Source: Clostridiales bacterium
Lineage (GTDB): Bacteria > Bacillota_E > Sulfobacillia > Sulfobacillales > JAIMBI01
Direction: 5' to 3'
Assembly (NCBI GenBank): GCA_027318915.1
Contig: DAHVOH010000008.1
Coordinates: 1-64,000 of the forward strand
Length of the DNA stretch: 64,000 nt
Shown: in pieces, positions 34,794 to 43,646 of the stretch
Position numbering within the stretch: position 1 is the stretch's first letter
How the letters are laid out: every line of letters starts with the position of its first letter
Translations under genes and position numbers: made by a program
The notes under the pieces: generated by a model
What the model was told of the DNA's origin: nothing
What the model saw: only the letters and a program-made list of their open reading frames with translations
The model's database searches: none

Positions 34794-35573
34794 CAAGTCG
34801 CGAGCCACGTCTGCCATCAAGCCTTGGAGCTGCCGTGCGGTCATGGCCAGGTCCGGTCCGCATTGGAGAATGTCCGGAGCCCACTCGATAAGCCGCTGCC
34901 GCCGGAGGGCCGTGAGACCGTCCCAGCCCGGCCGGCGCTGTACCACCTCCGGTTCGAGGGGTTTGCCGCACCAGGACGCGATGATGACGTCCGGATCGTG
35001 ACGCAGCACTTCGCCTGGATCCACGCGGCGGTCGTCGGCCCGGCGCCCGCTGATGGCCCGATCGCGGAACACATCCCGACCGCCGGCCAGTTCAATCAAG
35101 TCCGATACCCATCCGGTCCCGCACACCAGCGGTTCCATCCATTCTTCAAAGTAGACCCGGGGATGCGCGGGGAGGGCTGCGGCCGCCTCGGCGACGGTCT
35201 CCAACGTGCTTTCCAGGTCGGCCACCACGGCTTCGGCCTGTTCGGGGCGATTGACCACGTTGCCGAGCAGCCGGATGGTCTGGGGCAGGTCGGCCAACCG
35301 ATGGGGGAAAAGGTGAAGCAGAGGGACGCCGTGCCCCGCCAGCTCTGCCGCCAGTGGCCCCTGGACCGTGGAGGTGAGAATGACCAGATCCGGCCGGTGC
35401 CGGAGGATGGCGGCCGCGCGGCCGTGGCGGAAACCGCTCACTTTGGGCAGCGAGAGGGCTTGGGCGGGACGGCGGGTGTACACGGAAACGCCCACCACCC
35501 GGTCCAGGGCGCCGAGGCGGTAGAGAATGTCCGGCACTTCGGCGGCCAGGCAGATGATGCGTTCGGGATACAT
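34779..35573 (-). CDS. Signal-less BtuF-like cobalamin-binding protein
   Basis: A 264-residue protein of the same binding-protein fold but without a signal peptide: it begins MYPERIICLAAEVPDILYRL, typical of annotated cobalamin-binding proteins. ATG 35573 lies four bases after the cobQ stop with an AAGGAG site, so it is the last gene of the cobS-cobD-cobQ operon. Key stretches are GALDRVVGVSVY, RHRPDLVILTST, VYFEEWMEPLVCGTGWVSDL and HDPDVIIASWCGK. A cytoplasmic binding protein may chaperone corrinoid intermediates or sense them; transport would need an unusual export route (inference). Confidence 0.85.
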   Translation of the reverse strand: MYPERIICLAAEVPDILYRLGALDRVVGVSVYTRRPAQALSLPKVSGFRHGRAAAILRHRPDLVILTSTVQGPLAAELAGHGVPLLHLFPHRLADLPQTIRLLGNVVNRPEQAEAVVADLESTLETVAEAAAALPAHPRVYFEEWMEPLVCGTGWVSDLIELAGGRDVFRDRAISGRRADDRRVDPGEVLRHDPDVIIASWCGKPLEPEVVQRRPGWDGLTALRRQRLIEWAPDILQCGPDLAMTARQLQGLMADVARDLAGEP

Positions 35574-35577
35574 GCGT

Positions 35578-37092
35578 TCAACTCCTTGGGGCGGACTCCG
35601 CCGAGGGCGGGGTGGTCTTGAGCAGAGTGGGCAGCCGGGACAGGTCAAGGTGACGACGCAGCGCATCGGCTAGGCGATCGTAGGCGGCCTGCCGGCGTGC
35701 GGACGCGGAGACCGTCGCGAGCGCGGGCCACGGGCGTCCGGCCGCCGCAGCCACCCGCCCGAGCCAACCGTCGTGAAAATTTCGATTCTCCAACAGGCCG
35801 TGGATATAGGTGCCCAGCAATCGCCCTCCGTGGGCGACCACGCCGTCCGGACGCCCGTCTATGCGGCAGAGCGGCGCCAGCGAAGCCCGCGACTCCGTGC
35901 GACCCATGTGCAGTTCATAGCCAAACACGGGCGCTGGCGGAAAGGGGGCCTGAAGCACCGCCTGGACTCTGGTGGTGGTTTTGACCGGAGCCAAGGTGGT
36001 CACCTGGTCCACCAGTCCCAGGCCGGGCACCTCCGGCAACGCCGACTCGACGTGATCCGGATCCCGGACCAAGCGGCCCAGCATCTGGTAGCCGCCACAG
36101 ATACCCAGGACGTGCGCCCCGCGGGCAAACGCCCGGCAGACCGCGTCCGCCCAACCGTTCGTGTGCAGCCAGACCAAATCCTCCATCGTGTTCTTGGTAC
36201 CGGGCAAGACAATGAGGTCCGCGGAGCCCAACTCCTCCGGATGCCCGCACCATCGAACCTGCACGCGGGGATCCGCCTGCAGCGGGTCGAAGTCGTTGAA
36301 GTTGGCCACGTGCGGCAGTTGAATGAGGGCCGCCTGCAGGACGTCATCGCGCTGTGGGCCCGGTCTGGCATCGAGGCCCAAAGAGTCCTCTTCGTCGATG
36401 TCCAGGTGCTCGAGATAAGGCAGGACGCCCCAGACCGGAATGCCCGTGCGGTCTTCGAGCCAGCGCACGCCGTCCTCGAAGAGCCGGGGGTCGCCCCGAA
36501 ACTTATTGACGACCAGGCCGGCGACGCGGCGCCGCTCACCGGGCTCCAGCAGGTCCAGGGTGCCGGTCAGGGAGGCGAACACACCGCCGCGTTCAATGTC
36601 AGCCACCAGCAGTACCCAGGCGTTGGCCAACGCGGCCGTGCGCATGTTGCTCAGGTCCCACGGCTTCAAATTCATCTCCACCGGACTGCCCGCACCTTCG
36701 ACGACCAGGACGGGGTGCTGCGCGGCAAGACGCCGGTAGCTCTCCACCACGGCGGCCCAGAGCCGCTCTTTTCCGTCGTAGAAATAGGCGCGGGCCTCGG
36801 TCTCGCCCAACACCCGGCCCTGCAGGACAATCTGCGAGCGGCTGGGACCGGAGGGTTTGAGGAGAACGGGATTCATATCCGCGCAGGGCGCCACGCCCGC
36901 GGCCTCGGCCTGAACCGCCTGCGACCACGCGATTTCCCGTCCGTCGGGCGTCACCGTGGCATTGAGCGACATATTCTGCGCCTTGAATGGGGCCGGGTGA
37001 TAGCCGTCTTGGGCCAGCACCCGGAGCAGACCGGCGGTCAGGACGCTCTTGCCCACGTGCGAGGACGTCCCCATGATCATGATGTTGGACAC
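35578..37092 (-). CDS. cobQ: Cobyric acid synthase CobQ
   Basis: A 504-residue ATP- and glutamine-dependent amidase that amidates the b, d, e and g side chains of adenosylcobyrinate a,c-diamide. The N-terminal dethiobiotin-synthetase-like domain has GTSSHVGKSVLTAGLLRVL and KAQNMSLNATVTPDGREIAW; the C-terminal class I glutaminase has the nucleophile Cys in LGICGGYQMLGR (about residue 331) and GYELHMGRTE. GTG 37092 follows AAGGAGCATCGTCA; the longer open frame runs antisense-like through cobD. It lies between cobD (97-base gap) and the BtuF-like gene. Confidence 0.96.
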   Translation of the reverse strand: MSNIMIMGTSSHVGKSVLTAGLLRVLAQDGYHPAPFKAQNMSLNATVTPDGREIAWSQAVQAEAAGVAPCADMNPVLLKPSGPSRSQIVLQGRVLGETEARAYFYDGKERLWAAVVESYRRLAAQHPVLVVEGAGSPVEMNLKPWDLSNMRTAALANAWVLLVADIERGGVFASLTGTLDLLEPGERRRVAGLVVNKFRGDPRLFEDGVRWLEDRTGIPVWGVLPYLEHLDIDEEDSLGLDARPGPQRDDVLQAALIQLPHVANFNDFDPLQADPRVQVRWCGHPEELGSADLIVLPGTKNTMEDLVWLHTNGWADAVCRAFARGAHVLGICGGYQMLGRLVRDPDHVESALPEVPGLGLVDQVTTLAPVKTTTRVQAVLQAPFPPAPVFGYELHMGRTESRASLAPLCRIDGRPDGVVAHGGRLLGTYIHGLLENRNFHDGWLGRVAAAAGRPWPALATVSASARRQAAYDRLADALRRHLDLSRLPTLLKTTPPSAESAPRS

Positions 37093-37189
37093 TGACGATG
37101 CTCCTTGACCGAGAGCCGGGAGCTCTTTTAGGCAACTGAATCCGAGACCAGTGTACCATCCCGAAGCGCGGGCAGCCGGCCGCCGTCTC

Positions 37190-38353
37190 TTATCCGAGCC
37201 ACGGTTCGGCCGCCGTCCACAGGCGGAGATTGTCCTCGGCTCGAAGGAGAGCGAAGCGGATGAACCGGTGGCCCCATCCGGGGATTTCCGGAAAGCTGCG
37301 CACCAAAATCCCCTCCGGGCGAAGCCCGTCCACCAGCCGCCGGCCGGCATCGTCGTCGCGCAGCCGAACCAGGGCGTAGTTGACCTGGGTGGGATAGAGG
37401 TGGACGGCCGGATGGCGTCCCCACGTCGCGGCCAGGTCCCGTTGAGCGTCGTGCAGCCACGCATGGGTGCGATCGAGGAAGTGCGCATCGGTGTAGGCCA
37501 CCCGGGCGGTTTCCTGCGCTGGTTGATTGACGCTCCAGGGGTCCCGGATGTCAGCCACCGTCCGCAGCAGCTCGGGCGGGCCGAGGCCGAATCCAAAGCG
37601 CAGACCGGGCAGCGTGAAGATCTTGGTGGCGGAGCGCACGACCGCCACCCGACCCGTGTCCAGGAGGGGCAGCGCGGTGTAGGCCCACGGATCGTCCAAG
37701 AAGTCCACAAAAGCCTCGTCGACAAGGACACGGGCCCCTCGCGCCGTCCAGAGTCGGCAATCCTCCTCCCAGACGGTGCGCGGCCAGGCCCGGCCGCTCG
37801 GATTGTGCGGATTGTTGAGGATCACCAGGTCATGCGGTCGAATCTGATCGCGGAGAGTCGGCAGCGGCAGACGAAAGTCCGCCGTCAGGTCGACGTGCTG
37901 CACCGCGGATCCATGTCGGCGGGCGATTCGCGCGTATTCACTGTAGGCCGGAGCCAAAATCCAAGTGCGGGGTGGCTTCCAGGCCGCGACGACGTGGTCC
38001 AGCACCTCGTTGGCACCGTTTCCGCACCAGATGTGCTCGGCGCCGACCCCGGTGGTCGCGGCGAGGACGGCGCGGACAGCGGCCTGGGTACTGTCGGGAT
38101 AGTGGATAAGCCACGACCGTGACCGATCCCACAAATTCAGCACCGATGCGGGGGGACCGAGCGGATTGAGGCTGGCGCTGAAGTCCCGCACAGTGTCCAC
38201 CGAGCGTCCGCTGGCCCGCGCAAACTCATGGATGCGCCCGCCGTGCCGACTCGAAAAGGCCCGATCCGCGCACGGTGTCCCGCCGAGCGGGCTTGCCCCA
38301 TCCGCAGAACCGCCACGGCCAAGCCGCGACTCGCCTTCATCCCAGTGCGACAT
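37190..38353 (-). CDS. cobD: Threonine-phosphate decarboxylase CobD (PLP enzyme)
   Basis: A 387-residue class I/II aminotransferase-fold enzyme of the CobD/histidinol-phosphate aminotransferase group, which makes (R)-1-amino-2-propanol phosphate for the nucleotide loop. It opens with HGGRIHEFARASG, the hallmark of CobD, followed by DFSASLNPLGPP, NNPHNPSGR, VDEAFVDFLDD and the PLP lysine in SATKIFTLPGLRFGFG. The start overlaps the cobS end by 17 bases. The first 35 residues before HGGR are low in conservation, so a later start is possible. Cobalamin neighbours make CobD more likely than HisC. Confidence 0.93.
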   Translation of the reverse strand: MSHWDEGESRLGRGGSADGASPLGGTPCADRAFSSRHGGRIHEFARASGRSVDTVRDFSASLNPLGPPASVLNLWDRSRSWLIHYPDSTQAAVRAVLAATTGVGAEHIWCGNGANEVLDHVVAAWKPPRTWILAPAYSEYARIARRHGSAVQHVDLTADFRLPLPTLRDQIRPHDLVILNNPHNPSGRAWPRTVWEEDCRLWTARGARVLVDEAFVDFLDDPWAYTALPLLDTGRVAVVRSATKIFTLPGLRFGFGLGPPELLRTVADIRDPWSVNQPAQETARVAYTDAHFLDRTHAWLHDAQRDLAATWGRHPAVHLYPTQVNYALVRLRDDDAGRRLVDGLRPEGILVRSFPEIPGWGHRFIRFALLRAEDNLRLWTAAEPWLG

Positions 38354-39077
38354 ACCAGCCCAACACCTCCACCAGTTCGTTGAGCGCTCCGTAGGTGTCG
38401 CCGGTCATGGCCCCGAAGCGCCGCACCATGGCCCGTACAAACAGCCAAGCGGTCACACCGCCCAACCCCACTACGAGAGGTCCCGCCACACCCGATCCCT
38501 GCCACCAGGCGGTCAGGGCCAGGACCACGGTCCAGCCGGCCGGCACCCAGAGCCGGACGGCCCGGGCGTAGACCGCGCCCAGACTCCCCGCGCCCGTGGG
38601 CGGCGGGGACCACCCCATGGCCCAGAGCAGCGCCAGACGGGCGACGGCCGGCACCAGCACGAATGAGGCTGGCGGCATGCGCGCCCAAGCGGAAAAGAGG
38701 GCGGCTTTGGCCAGCAGGCTCAGCAGGCCCGCCACGGCGCCCAGGGCGCCCACCCGGCTGTCTTTCATGATGGCCAGCGCCTGTTCCCGGGGCGCCCGGC
38801 TCCCGAGCGCATCGACCGTGTCCATCAACCCGTCAAGGTGCAGCCCTCCCGTCAGAGCGGTGTACACGATGAGCATCGCCACCGCCCGAGGCAGCGCCGG
38901 AAGATCGGTGAGAGCCCATCCCGTGCCCCACAGCGCCAGACCCAGACCCGCGCCGACGAGGGGATACCAGGCGGCACTGGCGCGCAGGTGGGCGCGCGTG
39001 GTCCATCGGGACGGAACGGACACCGGGATGATGGTCAAGAACTGCACGGCCAAGACCAATTCCCAAAACCGTCTCAC
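38337..39077 (-). CDS. cobS: Adenosylcobinamide-GDP ribazoletransferase CobS
   Basis: A 246-residue integral membrane enzyme that joins adenosylcobinamide-GDP with alpha-ribazole (or its phosphate) in the last stage of cobalamin synthesis. It starts FWELVLAVQFLTIIPV, contains the metal-binding GLHLDGLMDTVDALGSR motif, KDSRVGALGAVAGLL, and several hydrophobic helices. It is the first gene of the minus-strand operon with cobD, cobQ and the BtuF-like gene. No riboswitch is visible in the 220-base divergent region ahead of it. Confidence 0.95.
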   Translation of the reverse strand: MRRFWELVLAVQFLTIIPVSVPSRWTTRAHLRASAAWYPLVGAGLGLALWGTGWALTDLPALPRAVAMLIVYTALTGGLHLDGLMDTVDALGSRAPREQALAIMKDSRVGALGAVAGLLSLLAKAALFSAWARMPPASFVLVPAVARLALLWAMGWSPPPTGAGSLGAVYARAVRLWVPAGWTVVLALTAWWQGSGVAGPLVVGLGGVTAWLFVRAMVRRFGAMTGDTYGALNELVEVLGWYVALG

Positions 39078-39297
39078 GGAAACCCTCCCGCTGTTGGGCG
39101 TCTACCGTCCAGAGCTCGAGCGCGGTCCCGCCCGGGTCGATGTCAGTCTACCACCCCGTTCCGCCTGGCCACCGTCGGCTCCACGGACGGCCGGGGCGGA
39201 ATGCGGCCGACGGCCGGCTCATCGCCCAGGACTCCGGAGGCACCGGGCCAGACGCCCGCTGCGGTACCATAACAAGACGGGGGAAAAGGGAGCCGCT

Positions 39298-40443
39298 ATG
39301 GACTGGCCGAAGTTAAATGTGGTGGGAAGCGTGACCCAGTTGGCCGCCACGGCGTTGACCGCGCTGGGCGCAGAGGGGGGCGAAACGGCCGCCATGACCG
39401 ATTGGGCGGCCGATCGCCCCCTCGATCGTCTCATCCTCATGGTGGTGGACGGCCTCGGCTGGGACCAGTTGGAACGCGCCTGGGCGGACGGACTGACCCC
39501 CAACCTGGCGCGCCTGAAAGAGGAGGCCCGCGCCCGCTGGCAACCGCTGGCGACGGTGTTTCCGTGCATGACGCCGGTGGCGTTGTCCAGCATCCTCACG
39601 GGCGCCGCTCCCGCCCGGCATGGGATCGTGGCCCAGGCCATGCGAACGCCTGAGGGAATGGTCGACGTGCTCAAGGGGCCCTGGCCCCCGTGCGGGCCGC
39701 TGCGGCTGGCCGCACCGGATCTCGCCGCCCGCTGCCGGTCCGCAGGTTTGGAGTATGCGGTGATGATGGAGCACCGCCTCCGGACCGGTACTCTGACCGA
39801 GCTGCTGCACGGGACGTCCCCGCAGCTGCGGACCTTCATGGCCGCCTCCGGCCTGCCGGTGGTGTGGGCGTCCACGCTCGAGTCCATGCGGCGAGGCCTC
39901 GTGTATGTCTACTGGTCGGCCGTCGACACCATCAATCACGAGCGCGGCGCCTACGGCCCTGAATGGCGGGCGGAGTTGGCGACGCTGGATGGCTGGCTCG
40001 GGCGGTGGACAAGCCGCGTGCGGCCCGCCACCCGGCTATGGGTGACGGCCGACCACGGTCACGTGAGGGCCGGCCGGCGTCTCCCCTACGGGGAATTGCG
40101 CCGCCGACTGGCGTGGCTTCCCGCCGATCCCACCCATTGCGGCACCGGGATTGGGGTGGATGTGCCGCCCATCCGGGAGGAACCTCTCCGCGCGGCGGTG
40201 GAAGAGCTGTACGGGAGCGACGTCTCGGTAAATCCCGTGGCGGCGCTGGAGCGAGCTGGATTCTGGGGTACGGGGGACGGGGAGGCACCGTGGGGTCGGC
40301 GCGTGGGTACTCACCTGCTGTGGCCGGAAACTGAGGGGGCTTACTGGGCGGTGACGCCGGAGGATCGCCCGTATCATTCCCTGCACGGGGGCCTGAGCAC
40401 GGCGGAGATGGAAGTGCCGTGGATCGACGTGGACGGGGGCTAG
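39298..40443 (+). CDS. Alkaline-phosphatase-superfamily phosphohydrolase/phosphodiesterase
   Basis: A 381-residue enzyme of the type I phosphodiesterase/nucleotide pyrophosphatase branch of the alkaline phosphatase superfamily. Metal and nucleophile motifs are LILMVVDGLGWD (Asp), VFPCMTPVALSSILTG (Thr nucleophile), ARHGIVA, YWSAVDTINHERG and VTADHGHVRAG (Asp-His). No signal peptide is present, so it is cytoplasmic. ATG 39298 follows GGGGGAAAAGGGAG. It sits on the opposite strand inside the cobalamin island, between cobS and cbiB. No cobC/cobZ alpha-ribazole phosphatase is in the window, so it could supply that step (inference). Confidence 0.85.
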   Translation: MDWPKLNVVGSVTQLAATALTALGAEGGETAAMTDWAADRPLDRLILMVVDGLGWDQLERAWADGLTPNLARLKEEARARWQPLATVFPCMTPVALSSILTGAAPARHGIVAQAMRTPEGMVDVLKGPWPPCGPLRLAAPDLAARCRSAGLEYAVMMEHRLRTGTLTELLHGTSPQLRTFMAASGLPVVWASTLESMRRGLVYVYWSAVDTINHERGAYGPEWRAELATLDGWLGRWTSRVRPATRLWVTADHGHVRAGRRLPYGELRRRLAWLPADPTHCGTGIGVDVPPIREEPLRAAVEELYGSDVSVNPVAALERAGFWGTGDGEAPWGRRVGTHLLWPETEGAYWAVTPEDRPYHSLHGGLSTAEMEVPWIDVDGG

Positions 40444-40519
40444 TGACGGGCCCAGCATCCGCCCCGGTTGGCAGGGGTCGGTGCCATACGCGGAGCGCCC
40501 TATCGCCGGTGTGGGACCT

Positions 40520-40535
40520 GCCCGTGAGGACGGGC
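40520..40535. terminator. Short hairpin between convergent genes
   Basis: GCCCGT (40520-40525) and ACGGGC (40530-40535) form a 6-bp stem with a GAGG loop in the 124-base gap between the phosphohydrolase and cbiB stops. It is short and lacks a T-run. Confidence 0.35.
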
Positions 40536-40567
40536 TCGCGACGCCTTGCCCGGGGCGGGCGGCGGGC

Positions 40568-41512
40568 TCAGCGGACAGCGCCGCCCGCCAGGAGGAGCAG
40601 GAGGAGAGCCGCGGCGACGAGGTGCACCACCCGGATCGTTCGGGGGATGGCGGACGGCTGTAGGGGCCGGCCCGGATCGCCCAGATAGGCGCGGAATTCC
40701 GGGGTGCCCTGATACCAGTTCCAGCCGCCCAAGCGCACCCCCAGCGCTCCGGCCATCAGAGCTTCCGGGATGCCGCTGTTGGGACTGGGGTGTCGGCCGG
40801 CGTCGCGCCACATGACTCTCCAGCCGCGGCGCGCGTCCAAGCCGTCAAGCGCCAGCGCCGCCCACATCAGGAGTGCGGTGAGGCGGGCCGGCACCCAGTT
40901 GAGCACATCGTCCAGACGGGCGGACGCCCAGCCGAAGGTGGCGTAACGAGCACTTTTGTGCCCCACCATGGCATCGAGGGTGTTGATGGCGCGATAGGCC
41001 AGCGCCAAAGGCGCGCCGCCCACCAGGGCGAACAGGACCGGGGCCACGATGGCGTCGACCACGTTCTCGGCCAGGGTCTCGACCGCCGCTCTCACCACCT
41101 CGGCCTCCGACAGCTGAGCGGTATCCCGGCCGACATAGTGGGCGACGGCGACCCGTCCGGCAGCGAGGCCTCCGTCACGCAGAGCGCGAAAGACGGTACG
41201 GCCGGCATCTGCCAACCCGCGCCAGGCGATGGTGGTGGCGATGAGCCAGATGCTGAGGGCGGCGGCCAAAACGGCGGAGACATGCCCCAATAAGGCCAAC
41301 GCCAGCCAAGCCGCGCCGGCAAAGAGCCCGACGGTGGTGATCACGAGCAGCCCTCCGCGCAGCCGGTTGCCGCGAACCGCCGGCCGGTTGCTGCGTCGCT
41401 CGAACCAACCGATGTACCGGCCCATCAAGATCACCGGATGGGGCGGCACCAGCGGATCGCCCACCGCCAAATCGACCAACAGCGCCGCGGCTACGATCCA
41501 CCAGCGGCTCAC
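40568..41512 (-). CDS. cbiB: Adenosylcobinamide-phosphate synthase CbiB
   Basis: A 314-residue membrane enzyme attaching aminopropanol (phosphate) to adenosylcobyric acid. Family landmarks are DLAVGDPLVPPHPVILMGRYIGWFE near the N-terminus, GRDTAQLSEAEVVRAAVETLAEN, DAIVAPVLFALVGGAPLALAYRAINTLDAMVGHK, and RDAGRHPSPNSGIPEALMAGALGV. Its ATG overlaps the cobU stop by four bases (ATGA), so the two are coupled. Numbering schemes also call this gene cobD in some genomes; here cobD is reserved for the decarboxylase at 37190. Confidence 0.96.
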   Translation of the reverse strand: MSRWWIVAAALLVDLAVGDPLVPPHPVILMGRYIGWFERRSNRPAVRGNRLRGGLLVITTVGLFAGAAWLALALLGHVSAVLAAALSIWLIATTIAWRGLADAGRTVFRALRDGGLAAGRVAVAHYVGRDTAQLSEAEVVRAAVETLAENVVDAIVAPVLFALVGGAPLALAYRAINTLDAMVGHKSARYATFGWASARLDDVLNWVPARLTALLMWAALALDGLDARRGWRVMWRDAGRHPSPNSGIPEALMAGALGVRLGGWNWYQGTPEFRAYLGDPGRPLQPSAIPRTIRVVHLVAAALLLLLLAGGAVR

Positions 41513-42063
41513 GGCGCGCCCAATTCCCGCAGATCGATGGGCAGCCCCGCCAGCACCGCGTAGACCCGACTCGCCCGCGCCGCCACCGCTTGGTTCAACA
41601 GACCGAGCCAGTCGGCGTAGCGTCGCGCCAGCGCGTTGGCCGGCATGACGCCCAGGCCCACTTCGTTGCTGACCACAATCACGCGTCCGGCGTACCCGGC
41701 CAGCGCGTCGACGAGCGCGCGTCGCCGCATGTCAAAGGAGCGGTCGTCCGCCAGACCGGCCATCATCCAGTTGTTCAGCAGAAGGGTGAGGCACTCCAAC
41801 ACGACAACCGCCGCGCCCGGTGACCGTGAAAACCAGTCGGCCACTTCCAGCGGCTCTTCCACCGTCCGCCAGTCGGACGGACGACGCATTCGGTGGCGGT
41901 GGATGCGCTCGCGCATCTCGTCGTCCAGCGCTTCGGCGGTGGCCAAGTAGGTCACCGGCCAGCCGGTGTCCTCTTGCGCGCGGCGTGCCAGTTCTTCCGC
42001 CCAGCGGCTCTTGCCGCTCCGGACGCCTCCGACCACCAGGATGGGGCCGCCACTGCCCGTCAT
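41509..42063 (-). CDS. cobU: Adenosylcobinamide kinase/guanylyltransferase CobU
   Basis: A 184-residue bifunctional enzyme that phosphorylates adenosylcobinamide and transfers GMP to it. The P-loop is GGVRSGKSRWAEELA; the guanylylated histidine lies in IHRHRMRRPSDWRTVEEP; VVLECLTLLLNNW and VVSNEVGLGVMP are further family motifs. ATG 42063 is preceded by GGAGGGGGTTCGGAA on the minus strand; the much longer open frame upstream is antisense to cbiA. It is transcribed with cbiB and diverges from the cbiA-type gene. Confidence 0.96.
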   Translation of the reverse strand: MTGSGGPILVVGGVRSGKSRWAEELARRAQEDTGWPVTYLATAEALDDEMRERIHRHRMRRPSDWRTVEEPLEVADWFSRSPGAAVVVLECLTLLLNNWMMAGLADDRSFDMRRRALVDALAGYAGRVIVVSNEVGLGVMPANALARRYADWLGLLNQAVAARASRVYAVLAGLPIDLRELGAP

Positions 42064-42150
42064 TTCCGAACCCCCTCCGCCGGTTCTCCGGCGTCGATTC
42101 TTGCGCCGCCGGGCGTCGGATCGACACCGAGACCCCGATTCGGTTGTACC

Positions 42151-43587
42151 ATGTTTTGCAGGCGGGCAGCGGATCGCGCCGGTGGAGAATCGGACGCAGA
42201 GGGGGACGCGAAGACGGACCGTATAGCGCGTTTGGTGGTGGGGGCACCCTGGAGCGGCAGCGGAAAGACCACGGTGACTCTGGTGCTGACGGCGGGATTG
42301 ATGGAGCGAGGCCACCGGGTGCAATCCTACAAGGTGGGTCCCGACTATATTGACGGCACCTATCACACCGCGCTGACCGGGCGGCCGACGCGCAATCTGG
42401 ACCTTTGGATGGGCGGAACCGACGACGTTCTCGCGCAGTTTGAACGGGGCGCCCAGGGCGCCGGCATAGCCGTGGTCGAAGGCGTGATGGGGCTTTTTGA
42501 CAGTGCCACGCCGGACGGCACCTCGGCCAGCACGGCTGAGATGGCGCGTGTCCTGCGGGCCCCTCTGCTGCTGGTGCTGGATGGTTCCCAAATGGCCGAG
42601 AGCGCTGCCGCGATTGTCTATGGCTGCCATCGCCTGGAAGGTTCGCCCGGTCTGGCCGGGGTGATTTTGAACCGAATCGCCAGTCCCCGGCACTTCGACC
42701 TGTTGCAGGCCGCCATCGCGGCCCGGACGGGTGTACCGGTTCTCGGCTACCTGCCCGCGCGTCCGGACTTGGCCATTCCCGAGCGACATCTGGGCCTCGT
42801 GCCTGCCGCTGAGCTGCCTTTGCTTGCTGAGCGGTTGCGCGGTTGGGCTGAGATCGCGGCGGACACGTTGGATTGGGACCGGTTGGAGCGGTTGGCGGGG
42901 GATGTGCCTCCCCTGCCCGTGCGCCCGGGCGCGTCGCGCCACCCGGAACGGACCCGACACATCCCGGTCGCGCTTGCCCGCGACGAGGCTTTTCATTTCT
43001 ACTACGCCGCGAACCTGGAGCTGTTGGAAGACTTCGGAGCCGAACTGCTGCCGTTCAGTCCGCTGCGCGGGGAGCCCATTCCCTCCGAGGCGCGCATGCT
43101 CTATGTGGGCGGCGGGTTTCCCGAAGAGTTTCTGCCCAGGTTCCGGGAGTTGGGTGCCGTCCAAGCGGGCTATCGGCGCCGAATCACGGGCGGTCTTTTG
43201 ACCCTGGCCGAGTGCGGCGGATATCTGTGGCTCGGACAAGAACTGGCAAGGGCTCGGGACCAGGACGCGGTGCCGATGGTGGGGGTGGTGCCGGCTCGAA
43301 TGCGGCTCGAGCCACGCCTGCAGGGATTCGGCTATCGGGAGATCACCGCCTTGAACGGCGGACCCTGGCCCGCCGGCACGGTCTTTCGCGGACACGAATT
43401 CCATCATGCCCGCGTCGTGGAGGCGCACGGCGGGTCGCCGGCCTGGAAGCTGGCGGTCCGCGGCCGCGAAGTCTCAGATGGCTTTTTGACGCCAAGCCTG
43501 GTCGCGGGGTTTCCCCACCTCTACTTTCCCTCGCATCCCGACGCCATCCGGGCGCTGATGGCCCAGGCGGCCGGCCGTGGCCCATAG
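42151..43587 (+). CDS. cbiA: Cobyrinate a,c-diamide synthase CbiA/CobB
   Basis: A 478-residue glutamine-dependent amidase for the a and c carboxylates of cobyrinate (or hydrogenobyrinate). P-loop GAPWSGSGKTTV, KVGPDYIDGTYHTALTGRP and LFDSATPDGTSAS mark the N-terminal ligase domain. The C-terminal glutaminase shows MLYVGGGFPEEF, the nucleophile Cys in TLAECGGYLWLG (about 354) and GHEFHHARV. The start is uncertain: ATG 42151 has no good ribosome binding site and adds about 27 residues before the usual N-terminus; TTG 42232 is the next in-frame option. It diverges from cobU. Confidence 0.93.
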   Translation: MFCRRAADRAGGESDAEGDAKTDRIARLVVGAPWSGSGKTTVTLVLTAGLMERGHRVQSYKVGPDYIDGTYHTALTGRPTRNLDLWMGGTDDVLAQFERGAQGAGIAVVEGVMGLFDSATPDGTSASTAEMARVLRAPLLLVLDGSQMAESAAAIVYGCHRLEGSPGLAGVILNRIASPRHFDLLQAAIAARTGVPVLGYLPARPDLAIPERHLGLVPAAELPLLAERLRGWAEIAADTLDWDRLERLAGDVPPLPVRPGASRHPERTRHIPVALARDEAFHFYYAANLELLEDFGAELLPFSPLRGEPIPSEARMLYVGGGFPEEFLPRFRELGAVQAGYRRRITGGLLTLAECGGYLWLGQELARARDQDAVPMVGVVPARMRLEPRLQGFGYREITALNGGPWPAGTVFRGHEFHHARVVEAHGGSPAWKLAVRGREVSDGFLTPSLVAGFPHLYFPSHPDAIRALMAQAAGRGP

Positions 43588-43646
43588 GCCGCGGCGACGG
43601 CGTCGAGAGCGAGCCGAGCAGGCGGGCGGAACGGCCAGGACGCTCG

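Noticed and set aside
37093..37731. N-terminal extension of cobQ
   Set aside because: It overlaps cobD on the same strand in another frame, and a proper ribosome binding site and the conserved N-terminus are at GTG 37092.
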